DNA of 64,000 nucleotides from Himantopus leucocephalus (GCA_003993805.1 RSEF01000003.1:66121818-66185817), one strand, 5' to 3'; positions 25,601 through 40,600 are shown, counted from the first letter of the stretch. Notes: generated from the letters alone by a model not told the origin. A program made the numbers and translations.

Positions 25601-28600
25601 CAACTCAAAACCTGATTAATATGGTATTTGTCTTCAGTGATGATTTGTTGCTGTTGATGAAACTAAATATCATAAAAAACACGTCTTAAATATTTCTGGC
25701 CTGATAAAATAAATAGGATGGTCCAGTTTTCAAAAGGTATAGGAGGCTTTGTTTCCTTTGTGAAACACTATGAGAGGTATGCTTTTCTTAATGTGGAGAT
25801 ACCATGCTTTGTAGGTGCAATTTTTTGGGGGGATTTTTCATTTGGACTCTTTATAAGCACTGGTCATTTTAAAAATATAGATGTGTATGTGATTTTTGTG
25901 GCTTTTTTTTTAATTGATTTTTTTAAATCTGAAATTTGCATTTTATTTTAGCATTATAGCAACAGAAAATGAGCTGAAACCAAGCATGGGCCAATTCGTT
26001 TCTCATCTGCAGTCTAGTCTTTCCTTCAGAGTTCTGCATTCAATAATTCTCAGAGATTCGGCTTCCATAGTCTCTTTGACATTTAGTATTCTGTCTATAT
26101 GTTTATACAAATTACTTAGAGCCACTGCAGTGGCAGAAAGGGCTCTTGTAAGGATTAGGGTTCATAACAGATATACTGGGCAGAATGAAATGTGTCAGTA
26201 TTAATTATAACTTTGTTGAAAATTCTATGCAAAGAATCTAGATCTCATGCTAGTACTGAAGTTTAAGTCTAAGAGTCACCAGAAATGCTCGAAGAATAGT
26301 TAAACATGGTTGCTTTCTATTGCCTTGGGAGAGTTCAAACTATCCTGAACTGAAAGTTTCTTTATAATAGCCAACTCCTAAACCATCTGTTTGGTGGGAT
26401 TTAATAGCCTTTATTTAATAAAAACTTTAATAGAATAAGGAATGGCATTTGCTGTTCTTTGGTCTTGCAGAACTCCGCTGTGTAACTCGCTGCAGATGAG
26501 AGAATTTTGTCTGGTTTCGGGTTAAAAGAGCATTAGGTTAAGTTTTCTGTCCACAGGCATTGCTAAGGAAAAAAAAAACAAACAAGTGAATAGCTTTGTG
26601 CCTGAACTGGTATGTTTTTCCTTTATTTTTTTTTGCAAGGCTGCTTTAGCCAATAGCTTTTAGTAATTACAGAAAACACTTTTATTTTATTCAGCCAGTC
26701 GGTTGAAGGAAGACTGTATTTTTCATAATCTACGATACAGTTTGCCTTTCCCTGTGGTGCAGGAAAGGCAGAATAACGGCCAAGAATTCTGAAGGATTTT
26801 CATGCCCTCTAGTGGCTCCTCCTCCTCTTCTTCCTCTTCCTCTTCTTCTTCCTCTTCGTCGTCCTTCTCCCATTTTCAGTTGTTCCTAACCCTGAAACAA
26901 ACCCAGGTCCCCTGCCTGGTCATCTTTGGCGAGTGACATTACGTGACAAAATCACAGAAGGCAAATTAATAGGGTTTTCTTTCTGTCCTTGTAAGCCTGG
27001 CAATAACCTCATTCTGGAGTGAGTCTTGACAAGCTGGCTAGCTGAAAAGCAGGAGTGTCTCTTGAAAGGACAGCTGAGAGGAAGGAAGCACAAAGGAGAA
27101 TTTCACTTTCCTTGTTCCCTGTCTAGAAGCTCTAGGACAGGTTCCCAAGCAGTAAGCCACAGAGGGAGGATTTTTGAAAGCTGGAAATGCTGTTCTATCT
27201 GTAGTGAAAGTGGACCGTAAGCTCTTGCAGCAAAAGGAGCCAGTGGTATGGTTTTCTACTTTATGAAGTTGACTTTCTTCTTCCCTGCCTCCTCTAGCCC
27301 CACCGCAAACTATTAATCCTTTTCTACCATACGTAGTGCATACTATATTTTGCCTTGCTTTCTGCTTGCTAGATTTCTTCTTACTCCAAGGACAGTATTA
27401 GAGCTGAAAATGTGATTATTCCACTAGACTCCAGTGAACGCCTCTCTTATTCAGATAAAATACTCTGACTAGTAGCCTTATTTTTCTTATCAGGAAGGTT
27501 TGAAGGGTATGTTGGCCAGGACACAAGTAATTGTAATTTTTTTCAGGGTGTTTTCTGTGCAGGCATTTTTTTCCATGTGATACACCGTAATCGCTCTACC
27601 ACCTGAGAATATGAAGACTTTTCTTTTTGTCTGCTGAGCCATAACTGCATTTATCGAGCTGGTCTGTTCTGACATTAATCTTTAATTACCATTTTGGTTT
27701 TTGGTATGAATTGAGACGGCCAATTTGAATGCAAGGACTCTGCTGTGATGAAGTGAAAAATTGCTTTCTCTGAAGAGCTTTTTTGCAGCTTTATCCTGAT
27801 GGTTGTAGTATGGGAATTGTGCAAGTCCCTGTCTGAGAGCTGGTACCTTTATGTTTGTGTGGGTTTTGAACTTAGCTGGTAAGACAGCTATCATGGAGGA
27901 TTTGATTGTTCCTTATTTTGGAATGGAAATATTGCTACCGGTCTTAATGGCTGTAGGAGGTGGCTATAGTAAAAAATAAAAGGCTCTTTGTAAATCAACA
28001 TGTGCTGAAATTTTCAAGCAGGCCTTTAATGTAATCAAGCTGAATTCACTGCTTCTTGTGTAGTGATTGTCGTGGCAGTTTATATCGGCGTGAGATCGGT
28101 CCCTAAACACCATAATGCTGGTTGGTGTTGGGCAGAGTAGGTCTTGAATAAAAGGACAATAAATCATCTGAAGTTGATTTCAAGGTCCTATTCCAAGATG
28201 TAATGAAGACTTAACTGCATGTCTTTTCTTTCCCTGAGGTACGAGTCAGACGCTTTTAATTCAGGCAGATTCTTTAACTTGCCAACCCCTGTAAAACTGT
28301 GTTTTAGAAATTAGTAAATGCCAATAAAGAGATGTTTGTTCTTTTTCTTCCTACCATTTGTTTGGGGTTTTTTGGGGCAGTATTTTTTAAAAAATCTGTA
28401 TTAAATGGCACATGTGTAGTTCAGTGTATGCAGTTCAGTATGTAGACGTACATGGTCATACTGGGTCATTTAGCCCAATCATTTGTGGAGTTCCTGGTTA
28501 ATACTAGATGTCTGAGAGATAATATAAGAACAGGGAAGGCAGACAGATAATAATTTTGCTTCAAAGTATTCTCTTAGTCCCCAGCAATTTGTGACTAAGA

Positions 28601-31600
28601 CTTCTAGAGCTAGAGGTGTTACCTTGTATTTAATAACGTTTTGTTGATTTTTCTGTCGTGAGTTTATCTAGTTGTTCTTGAATTCATGTAGAGGTTGCAA
28701 TGCCCTGCTGCAAAGTGTTCCACGCTTTAACTACACGCTGTAGGAAGAAATACTTGTTTTGAACATAGTAGCAACTGAATTTATTTGCAGCCCCTTAGTT
28801 CTTGTACTGGAAGAGAAGGGAACGATTGTTCTCTATTCACTGTTGTTTGCAAGCTGATGTAGGACATAAAGGAGGAGAGAAATAATCACGGAATCACGGA
28901 ATCACGGAATTTTCGGAGTTGGAAGGNNNNNNNNNNNNNNNNNNNNNNNNNNNNNNNNNNNNNNNNNNNNNNNNNNNNNNNNNNNNNNNNNNNNNNNNNN
29001 NNNNNNNNNNNNNNNNNNNNNNNNNNGGGGATTTTTTTTGGCTGAAATGCTTTTGGCCCAAACAATAAAAAATAAAGTTGGTAAATTGTATCTGTCTAAA
29101 ACTTTATGGATTTGGAACAGTAAAAAGTGTGCAGCGCTCTATGGTCCTGTACAAACTTTTAAAAAGTCAGCTTTATGTGTGTTTAACTGGGAGTGAGAAG
29201 AGGAAATTAAGAGGAAAGGATGTAAAATTTCACATCGTAGAAATTCAGTATTGCAATTACTTTATCAGTGGCTTAATTATAACTGAAATTCATATAAATT
29301 GATTGAGTTCTGATATATTTTTTTAACCTGATTTATACTAGGTTTTCTATTTGTGCATAGTAGGTTTGGGCTAGAATTTGGGCAAGATTAACCAAAGAGA
29401 AAAAACTCAGCTAGAGTAAATGAATGTATCATGTATAATGAATACTCCTGTCTACTCCATCTGTGTGTTTAATCACTTCACATTAGGGTTAGTTAACATT
29501 TTTTAATTTCCTATTCTTTGTAGGATGGGATGAATATGTGCATGTTTATGCAAAACACCTTAACCAGACTTACAAGGTAATATATTTTTATTTACCCTTC
29601 TTTGTGAAGTAATTATAAGGGTTGGAATATGTTATGGCTAACTCTTTAACAAGATGTTTAAACTTAAATACATAGTTTAAAGTATGTAATTTTGAATCCC
29701 AGACCTTTTACTCACACATGTTAATCGGGTAGGTATTTATGGATTTAAATTAGGTCTTGACATTTTGCAACTATTAGACTTCCCAGAGACTGGAACAGAA
29801 GAAAACCCTATAGGCTTATATGTGGAGGGCCAGGAGATACGTAGAGTTAAGGAAATCTAGGCATTCAAAGTTTCTGAAGCTGACTTCTGTAACTCAGTAG
29901 AAATCAGTAGCTCTTAAAAAACAAGCAGGGCCAGCTTATGCAGCCTACGCAGGTAACATTTATTTAATATATTTATTTAATCTTCCCACTTCATAAGAGG
30001 AATGTATTCAGTTCTACCATCTGGTACTTCTGAAAAACATTTTTTCCTTTCCTTTAGATTTAGCTTCCCTTAAGAAATCACATTTCTATTAAATCCGTGT
30101 GTGGTAGTGTCTGTCTTTTTTCTTCTCAGAGCTCTTTGAAGATAAATATTCTTTGTTTTCAGATAATCTATATGAGAAAGTGTTATGAGTTAACATTATT
30201 CTTTAAAACTGCCCAGGAGATTGAAGACTTAGTAGTCTACAAGGAATCCTCAGGATCAGAATCCATTTGTATAAGTTTGTTTCTGTAAAATCAAAATTGA
30301 AGGGGCAAAGCAAAGAGGAGGAAGATGTATGAAGATTAAGCCCTCACCTCGGGTGTCTTGACTTAGAGTATGTTGAAGCTATGGTTCAGGGGGAGCACTG
30401 AACTACTGTCTGGGAACATCTATTGTATATGGGATCAATCTCCCTCAGAGGGAGCTGATGCTGACTGTGATCCTTAAGGAGGCGCCTCAAATGGATCAGT
30501 GTGGGTGTAGGGGACTTGGACCCATATCTTGTGGTTCCCCATAAACCACAGGAAAAATGAGGTTAACCCTCTTCTAGTGGGTTCGCTTAGGCCACGTATT
30601 GTATGAAGTGTGCTGCAGCCGTAAGTGAACTTGGGCCATAAGAAATCGTTGGTGCTTCTGTTAAAGTAGAAGTAAAACGAAACACGTGGTCATGATTGGG
30701 AAGCTGACTTCTGAATGTGGCTTCAAAACTGCTCAATGAGTTAAACGTCTCTTTGTAGTAAAAGACAAAACACCTGTATCAGCATGCAAAGTCTCGGACT
30801 AACCAGTTGGCTTCATTTCTTAGGGAACTAGGCTTATCCTAAGTCAGTCACTGTTCATTAGTATCCATTTCACAATTGCAGTGGGGAAGGAGGTTTTCCT
30901 CACATACTATTCCTTCCCTTTGTCCTTTGAATTACCTTGAACAAGATTAAATACCTTGAGCATCGTTAAATACAACACCATCAAAGGTAACAGATCGTTG
31001 CTATCCTCAAAGGATGGTTTTGTCCTCCAAAAAAAACTTTTGTTGATGACTGAGATGGTATCACTGAAGGTGCTGAAGGTATCATGCTGAATCTCATTGT
31101 TTTTAGATAACCCAGCCATCTAGTTTCTGTCCCTTTCTGCTGCTTTGTATAGTGTACTGGCTTAGCGTAGGGTCTTGTGGTGCTGTCCTGTTATTCCTTC
31201 TTGCAGATAATCTTTCTAGGTATAATCTGTAGCATGTATTTTTCATAACATAGTACATGATCTTCTTTACTTTGATTCCATTTGATATCTGTCTTGCTGT
31301 TTCATTTTAACATAAGTGGAATTGGTATTGTGCTACTTACCCACAAAGATGTACTTATTTGAATGAGCTGGAACAGTATATTTTTCTGATCTTTTACTAT
31401 AGAGTTGGTTTGCTTGAATCCTTTTGTAATTTCTAGAAGACTAAAAGAATGAATTTTCGTTACAAAACTCTCTTGTGTAGATTGCCTTTGATCAGTGTTG
31501 CACTAGTCCAAGGAAAAGCTGTTGGAGGAGGAGCAGAACTTACCACAGCATGTGATTTCAGGTAAGATCAACAATTTGAGTAGCTGTCATGTTGGGTCAG

Positions 31601-34600
31601 TGATTTAATGACTGCACCAATGAAATGTGGGAAGCCTGAGGTACAACTTTACCAGGAGTCAGGTCCCTGAATTCCAAGGCACTTGGAACTGGGCTTTGTC
31701 AGCAGACTTCACGGGGGAAAACAGTGTGGGTTTCCTGATAGTACAGAGGAAAGATTATTTACTGTCAGGTTATACAGTTTGAATCACTGTGTAAACCAGG
31801 AGTAGTGAGGAGCTTTCGCAACTGACTGTGTCATAGACCAAATGGGTCCAACTTCTTACCCCTGAGTGAGAGGTAGGAGGACTGCTAAACTGTGTGTCTT
31901 CTTAGGCATCTTTATGTGGCTGTCGTAGGTAAAAATAAATAAATAAACCTCTCCATTAGTGTGGTACTGTTTGTTCTGGATTTATTATTTGTAACATAAC
32001 TTTGTGCTGTAGAGTTTTTGAAACAAGAGTTTGAGATGCAGAGGAAAGCAAATGAGGTTTTGTCCCTGTTTTTTTTTCCATGCAGGTGCAGGGATTTGCC
32101 AGCATGAAACAACTAGGAAAAAACAAACGGCTTTAATTAAAGAGGCTGAATGCAGAACAGGAACTGGAAGACACTAAAATAATAAAATGTCACTTTATTT
32201 AAACAGTTGCTAATGTGCAAACAGCCTACAGATGTAACAGAATAAGCACTGTGCACATCCTCTCTGAAAATGAGGATCTTTTTGTGAAATTTTTACCTAA
32301 GAGAAGGAAATGTGCTCCTTAAGAGGGCCTCAGCTCCTGAAGTGGGAAAGGAATTGTCCGGAACAAGCTGAAAGTACTTGTATTCAAAAGTAATACTAGG
32401 CAAAGTAAGCTAGAATATTACACTGCTGTTCCAGGTATCGGGAACAGGCTTTGGATAGAGGACATGGTATCAGCATTGTCTGAGCCACTTAGAAGCAATC
32501 TTCCCTTGCTTTGAAACTAGATGCAGACGGATCTTCCTTCATATTTGCGCAGCAGCCTGGTGAACTGGAACCTCAGCTCTGACTGTGGCCTCTGAGTAGA
32601 GGCTATGTTATAAATGCCTAGTAAACGTGCAGAGAGGTAGCGTGTTTGACAGCAGCAGCAGTGACAGGAGAATGCACCTGGGGAGACTTGGTAGACCTTT
32701 CTGTATCTGTGAGTCCAGTGACAGAAAGTGAGTCCTGTTACACCTAAATAGTAGTTTAGGGAATCAGAACATAATGAAATGGAAATCTTTTGGCTTTCTA
32801 AAACATGTACTCTCTACTTTTACTCCAGCTATGTTGTTTGACATACTGTGTAATTATAGTCATTGTCAAGTAGCTTTTATTTGCATGAATTGAGCAGCTG
32901 CAATTCCTCTGATGTGCTGCCATAATTTTCGTAATAACTACATCTGTTGATCCATCTTCCATTACTTTCTAACACACCCATCCAGTGCAACTAAATCATA
33001 GCAATTCAGGAGCAGGAAATGGGACTTAATTAATAACAACAACAAGACAGACAAACATACTCTGTGCTGCTATTCCTCCTGAATTTGAGAATTTTAATAC
33101 TGGGGGACAAAATCCATTGGGGTTTTTTTTAGGACTATGAGTAGATATTAGTGGAACAGGTATTCTGTCCTGAGTCACTAGATGCCAAAAGGGGAACCTG
33201 GGAACAGAAATCAGAGAGGCTTGTTTTCTTTCTTGAATAAACTGTTTGGACATTTTATTTTATTTTTTAAGAACAAAATGATGGAGTTGTGGCTGCTTTT
33301 AATGCTAAATTTTCAAATCCACTTCTGTATTTCACAGTTACCATGTAAACTACCAAACTGCTCAGTATTAGCCTGAAATATTTTCTTATTTTTCTCTGCC
33401 AATTTGTACTACACTAACCAAAATGGCTTATGTACCTTCTCTGAAATATGCTTGGGCAGTATGATGTACATCTCTGCTAAAGCAGAGGCGTGAAGATATT
33501 ACTGATGTATTCTTCCAGCGGCAGTTCTTGTGGCTAATTGTCTCTTGCTCTGTTTTAAGCCAACTCATTTAAAATTGGAATAGGGAGGGCTTGCATGAAC
33601 TCTGGCACATTTATTGCTGCCATAAAGGCAGTGATGAAAAGTGAAAGCATCGTAGGTCACTCCACCTTTGATCTGGAGGAATAGGTCTTCTCAGAACATC
33701 TTCTTCAATCTTAGCTGCTTTATGGATTGTTGCAGTATGACTCTCCGTAACATCGACGTCCTTATAAAGATCATAAACGTGATTGGGGGGAAAAAAAATC
33801 ATTGTCCAGACAAGTGCAAGGAAATTAAAATCCTTTCAGACTCTTTCTGATATGAAAATTGGTAAGATGAGGCTTCTGACACTGTAATTATTTATCTCAA
33901 TTCTTTCTGTAAAACTGAGGTATGAAACATGTTGGGCCAGCTGAGCTTTTTAGTGCAGTTTCAAGAAACCTAGACTTCTTTCAGTGTGCTGCAGTTGAAT
34001 ATACTCTCTGAGCCTGTGAGGATGGCTTGTGGATTCTGCTGCCAAATGTTAGTGTATGTTGCAGTTCTGCATGACACTGCAGCCATTTCAGTGAAGTGCA
34101 CAAATGACTGATGTTGGATTCGGTGATGCAATTTTACAAATAACTGAAATGAAGTACCTGTTCAGAGTTCCCTGTATGCAGAACCTTGAAGCATATCTTG
34201 TACTTGTGCACAGTGCATGAAGTTAAGGAGAACTGATTTGACAGGGTTGGTCAAGGAATTTGGACAAGAATTGTAGTGGGTTCTTGGGCAATAAACTAAC
34301 AGATACGGGACAGAGACTGTTTGTTAATTAATCTATCTGTGCAATTAGTAGATCACAATAATCTCTGAGCACAGTAACTCTAGTGCGCTACCAGCCCCAA
34401 TAGCCAGAATAACTAACTTTGACTTCTGAGCTGTCTTGTCTTCTATTTCACATCGGTGCCTTTGAGAAATCTTGCTGGGGCGATGTCTGTGTAGGTCTTT
34501 TAGGCACATCCACAACTTTGAAAGTTTGGTCCTACATCACTTGGAAATTGGACTTCCGTTGTACCCGAGTCCATCTGAAAAATATAGTCTTTTCCCCCTT

Positions 34601-37600
34601 ACTCCCTTTTTCCTCTCTAATGCTACAGCAGTCAAAATAGAATTGTGTCGCTGCCTTGTGAATCCAGTTTAAAAGGTGGTGACTCCAGGCAGAGGATGAG
34701 AGTGCAAAGATGGCAAGCTATCCATTTCTCTTACCATTGACCTCAAAATGGTTTCATAGGTAGAGGCAGGAGTATTCTCCTTTTCTTTTTTAGAAAATAA
34801 ATTAATCAACTATAATTTTTTTCAGCTGGAGTTGATGTTGCACAATGAAATCACAAAGGGCCAGTTTCATTACTCTTGGTAGTGCTGCACAGTATCCTAC
34901 TTCGTGAAAAGCACCATTTATTTAAAGAGGTATTTGCTTTCTGAGCAGACTTCTGCCCTGTATCTGTAGGAATGGCAGAATCAAGCTTTTAACAAGGGGA
35001 GAAGCTTATGCTAACAATACTGCATTTATCAAATTGGCCTTGCTGCATTTTAATTGGATTTTTTTCTAAATTTTTGTGAAATATGTAGGCATGCTTAGTA
35101 TTACACTTTAAGGTGTTAGGCATGTTTCATAAACCACGTAGTAAGAGATACAATGAAATGCACTGCTTTTGAATAGCTTTTGTTGTGTGTGTTCTTGTGA
35201 TGACTTGTGCTTATTTACCTTAACAAGCATGTGTTTAGTGCATTAAACGTAATTTATACCAAATGAAAGGAGCAGAAGATAATATAACCACTACATAGAT
35301 GTAGGCCCACTATGACTGACTTTTCAGTTGTTGCCCCTTTACAAAAGAGGGGGGGGAGAAGCTGTAAAGACATTAGCATTCTACAGTAAGCTTTCCCAAA
35401 AATAGGTTTCAGAACGTCAGAGCATAACACACTAGCTTCTTTGGAAATATTTTGCTGCATGCAAGGATTTTGGCTTTAAGTTTTATCAGGAGGAGCTTTT
35501 AGGTACACAAGATGCTGCTGTTTGAAATGAGGGTTCCTCAGTACATAGTGGCTCTTTTCACTGGGCAGAGCATGATATGAATGTAATGGGATGGGTTTCA
35601 CATATTCATGAGTTCTTGCAAAGTCCAGGCTGACAAAGCACTTTTCATTAGATGTGACTCTGTAAACGTTGCTGCACATCATCAGGGGAAGAATCAGTAG
35701 CCAAATCGGAGAGTGAATTCTCACAGCTTCAGGTGCTTGCTATATGCCATAGATCACTCTTTTTAACGATACCAAATTTTCCTCTCTAATAAATATATAC
35801 GTATGTATGTATATATATATATGTGTGTAAAACCTCCTTCAAATCAGTTGGCAATTTTAGAATTCCATTGCAGTCATGCATCACTGCACATTTTTAGAGC
35901 CCTGGGAGGTTTTTTAGTACAATTTTCTGACAAATTTTCCGAGAGATGGATTATGGTTTTAAAAGTTTCACGTTGCCTGCCTTTAAGAAGGCTGTTCTTA
36001 TTTTTGACCTGGCACACTTGACTTCTGGTTAAGTAATTGCAGCACTGCTAGAAATGGACTCGAGAGCTTGTATTTTGGGGCTTGTATTTATGGACTCATG
36101 ATGTTTTTTTCTTTATTAACAGTTTTAATTTGGGTTTGAATTTCATGTGTTTACAATATTCCAGGCAGAGGATTTTTTACATAATCTACAGTTCAAATTT
36201 ACCACTGTTTGATTTAACTGGAAACGTAAATAATGGCAACAAAGCATGAATTTGAGTTGATGTTTTCATTCTGAGGTTGTCTTTTTGTAGGGATTTATTT
36301 CATTCCAAGTTGGTTTTTTTTCTTTGGGAGGCAAAACAGTCTTATCCTGGGTGAATGAGATTTTTGTTAACAGCATGTGTGTGCATTTTAGGCCACTTCT
36401 ACCATGCAATCTTACATCCTTTCTGTTGGACAATCCTGTCTGCAGCTGTTTCTGTGCTGCACAGTAATAAACAGATAGCTCAGATAATGGAAAATTTAGA
36501 TAAGACAGATTTTAGGGAATGCAGAGCTGGACCCATGCTGATTCTTGCTAAGACACTGGGCTGTCGGTACACTGTAGGGAAGCATTCAGGGTTCAAGGAG
36601 AATTAGTTTAGGAAGAGTACAAATGGACTGAAATTGTCCATTATGCTCGCATCTGTGAAGTGACTAATCTCCAGTTTTGATAAACTGCCTGCAGGTATTT
36701 GAGTTTGATGCTCCATTGCTGATCTTCACCACCAAAATAATCTTTAAAAAATACATATATATAATCAGATAGCTCCACGAGTTGGTTAATATGAAGTCTG
36801 AGAAGCACTTATGTCCAGTCTGCTGATTCTGAGGTGGGATTACGTTGAGCTGTGGCCTCATAAGAAAGACAGACTGCCTGAACAGCTCACTGTGATGTGG
36901 GAGGAAGGTGTTTCTGCTTCCCATTCCCAGCTTACTGCTTACCTCTGGTTTGCTGAGCACCAGTAAAGATGCCTGTATGAGTCAATTATCTCACTAAAAA
37001 GCAACAAAAAGGCTAGATAGTTCCTGTTCTTACAGTGACGTAAAGTGTTTTGTGAAGGGATATAGTATTGGCTGGCTAGAGCCAATGTAAAGAAGGAACT
37101 CAGCCTTTAGGAGAAGATGACAAAGAACAGGAGGGGATGGGAATACAGTCTTCTCCTTTTGCCTCTAGGGAGCTGTTAGATAGCCTCAGTTTCCCCTGAA
37201 GGCACAGCTTTCAACTGCCTGATTTTGCATTGGATCAGCTTCCAGAGAATGTCTTCCAGAGTCCCTGTTACCTATCTCATTTTGCAATCCTGTCACGTGC
37301 TATTGAAGGATTACGAAAAGAACTCCTCTTCCTCTCGTTATCATTCCAGGTAGCAACATAGCTAACATTGTACATATCTGAAGGGTAATCATCCACATCA
37401 GAGTTACTGTTCATTGAAATGACCAAATGTTCCCCAAATGACTGAATTTCCCTGGGTTTTTGCAAGTGTAAGCAGGTGTTGCTGTGTGGATCTCAACCTT
37501 TCATCGCAAACATTGCCTTCACAATTGCAACTTCAAGTCTTCCCCTTCACCCCCTGTTTCTTTTTCCCCTCTAATCCAAAGCAACCCAATGTCTTAGTGA

Positions 37601-40600
37601 AGATTAGGAGCCCTGCAGACTGGACCTCTGTGTTCCTGTTCCTTCCAAACATGTCCAAAATTGTGTGAAACAAGACTGCAGAATGTTTGAACCTTGTTTG
37701 AACCTTGGTGGCTTCAGCTTCCTACCTCTTCCTGGATTCTGGAGTTAGTAAGAAATGAATTGCTACTGCTGTAACTCAGCAGTCACAGTAAGAATAAATC
37801 AAATTATAAATTCTTATGTTAAATAAATTCCTATTGTGCTTAAACTATTGTATGTGTAAGAACTCCTACTGTATCCATGGCCTGTTACTAGGTGTTATCC
37901 CTCAGTTCTGTGGGCTGATGTGTTTATATTCATAAACAAAAAGCAAATATACGGGCTGAAGAAAAAACAATAATTTCAATTAGTGTGGATTTGTGTGTGA
38001 GAGAAAGATTGTAAATAAAAAGATACCAGGTGAAATTATACTTTTGGTGATAAGAGAATAGGTCACACTCTTAGGCATATTTGTGGAGCATGTGTTACAG
38101 TTTGCTGAAAATGTGCCCGTTTCTTGTCCAGCTAGTCTGAACGGACAATGAGTAAGTGATCTGAAGGTGGCTTTAGTTCCCTGTCAATATAACTAATGTG
38201 CTGTATTAAAAAGTAGAGGTGAATAAGCTAAGCTACTGTTTTAATGTAGAATTCTAATGTTAAATTCTCTATCCCATGTATGCCTTTTTTGAGATGTCAT
38301 TGTACTACACACCCCACACCCCCCCCATCCCTCCAAAAAAAAAAAAAGGCTCTGATATCATATATCATGTCTGGAAAACTTAAAGCTTAGGTCACGGCTA
38401 CTGTGATCATTTTAAAAAAAAAAAAACCCACAACCCTCATTTTTTGTTTGAGATTATTAACCTGGTATCCTGACAAAATGGCAACGTTTCATTATAATTT
38501 ACTTACCAGTGATTTCAAAAAAGTGTATGATGTCTCTTTGCTTTAGTCAGAAATTGTTGTGTAGGATGTGCAAATGGAGCATCAGTAGCACTGCACGCAG
38601 AGACAGCTGAATTTCAAAGTGTGTCTTGTTACCCTCGGTCTTGCGAAGGCTTGTTAGTGTGGTGTGACGACATATTTTAAATCCTTTAATGCTGTGGGTT
38701 GCAGAAATATGATACATGGAATCCATCATAAAGTATTAGAACAACTCGAACCTTGCATCTCTTAGGGCTGATGTCAAGAAATGCTGTTCCTTTCCAGTCG
38801 GCTGAGTTCAGGCGAGTGAGGTGATCTTTGCCTTTTTGGCATTTTAGATGGTAAGCTCTGAGCCAGAGCGGTGGGGTGCTCCCCCTCCCCTTTCTGTATC
38901 AGCAGCAGAGATGAGCAAAGAATCTGAGTGAAATGTTCTTGCTTTAAAAGAGTCTTGAATTTGGTCCAGGAGACTTTTTTTCTGTTTTCTTTGGTCTTGA
39001 TAAACATATATGATGGAAATAAAGATTTGGGAAACTGAGGTTATAAACAGGGGCTTATATGCTGCACGAACGTGTGCACATAATTTAAAAAAATACAATA
39101 TTTTCAATTTGAAAACAAGCTCCAGTGTACTTTTTTGATTTCCAGATGAATACTGGCATTCAGATTTGTCTAAACATTTCAATTATCAAACACCTTTACC
39201 TCCAAGTGGTCTTTTTACATCAAAGAATCTGGTAAAATATCACTGGATCTTTTCTAATGGAAATTTTTGCTTTAGTCTAAAAGGCGTATCTGTTGTTGAA
39301 AATGTTTGCTTGAATGAAATCCAAGTAGCTGTAGTTCCTTTTTTGGAAGGAAAGACTCATGTAACATTTTAGACTTCCAGCATGAGTAATTTTTATGTGA
39401 GCATTATTTTGGCGTTCACTCACTTGTGTATTAAGACTTTGGCAGCCAGTAAAGAATAGCTAAAACCTGCTTCATGGGTAAGACCTGAGTGCTATGTGAA
39501 GATGAAAACTACTCTGAAAATAACTCTAGCGTAACAGAGGTTGCAGCGTGCCTGTGCCTGGGACCCATTGACACCAGGGTAATAGATATAAAATAATAGC
39601 TGGGAATTAGAAGAGGAAGAGAGTGTTAGTAAGACATTGGTTGTTAGCAGGGGAGGAGAAATGGCGTGGTACCCCATGGATTGCTGTAGTACAACTGTGG
39701 AGAGAAAGGAGAATCCAGGCACTACATTTTGTACGATGGGGCTTCAGTTCCACTTTATGGCTCTGGTGATTCATGCCATTTTCAGAGTTTATAGTACACA
39801 CTTCAGGGAGATTATAGCTCCCCAGTGTAACTTTTATTCTCTTGGTTCTGTGCGCTCTTAAATTGTGGTATGAGCCTTGCGTGCGTTCATAAGCCTTTGT
39901 GAAGCCATGCTGCTCCTTCCCCCTGTGCGCACAGGGGGTGTTGTCAAACAGATCTGAGGCAGCACCCATGGACTGGGGACTCTGTTGCCAGCTGTATGAT
40001 TGTAAAAAGTCTATGTCTCTCCCACTTGGGAAAGGCCTTTTAATTTACTTTTTCTGCTGTTTTCTGGCTGTCCTCAGCTCACTTGAATGCTCAGGCACAA
40101 GAGCGGAGACGAGCAGGGACGAAGGAACGGTGTGTGGCTCACACAGCTCTTATGTCGCGTGGCAGCTTGCGAAGGGGACGCACGATGCGTGCGTGCAGCC
40201 CACACTGCCTTGTGTGACAGTGGTGGGGGGGCTGCACGAGCCCCCTGGGCAGCCCTCTCCCCATCTCCGCAGCATCCCTGCACAGTGCTGCCCACCTCCC
40301 AGCACCCCCAGCCCACCACGGGGGGGATGATACCCCGGGCTGTGGGAACCCCCTCTGAGCGTTGCATGTAGACCAAGAAGTACCAGCCTAAGGAATGGGG
40401 CAGATTCACTTTGTGGTTTGGCCAAATAATTTTCTTCCCTGACAGTTTATTGAAAAATGAACCAAAAAAAAAAAAAACCAAACCCAACCCAAAGGCTCGT
40501 CTTGCTTCCTTTAATACTGCTTGTGGAGTTTTAATCAGTCATGCTTTTTTGGGCCCCTATTTCTTGCCCTGTGATCTGTCATCTAATTCAATTTCTCATT

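Larger units (their letters stand above)
24797..29523 (+). other. ECHDC1: ECHDC1 intron 3 (GC-AG, about 4.7 kb with gap)
   Basis: Starts GCAAGT and ends TTTGTAG. It contains a long pyrimidine tract (26,816-26,871), an ancient antisense CR1 copy (about 28,440-28,883), a younger antisense CR1 tail and a 100-N gap, so true length is unknown. Confidence 0.85.

Noticed and set aside
39607..39969. 120-codon minus-strand frame in intron 5
   Set aside because: An open frame opposes it on the other strand, and there is no conserved motif.
40074..40487. Overlapping open frames of up to 143 codons near 40 kb in intron 5
   Set aside because: A local GC-rich patch gives open frames on both strands with no domain or consistent codon bias.
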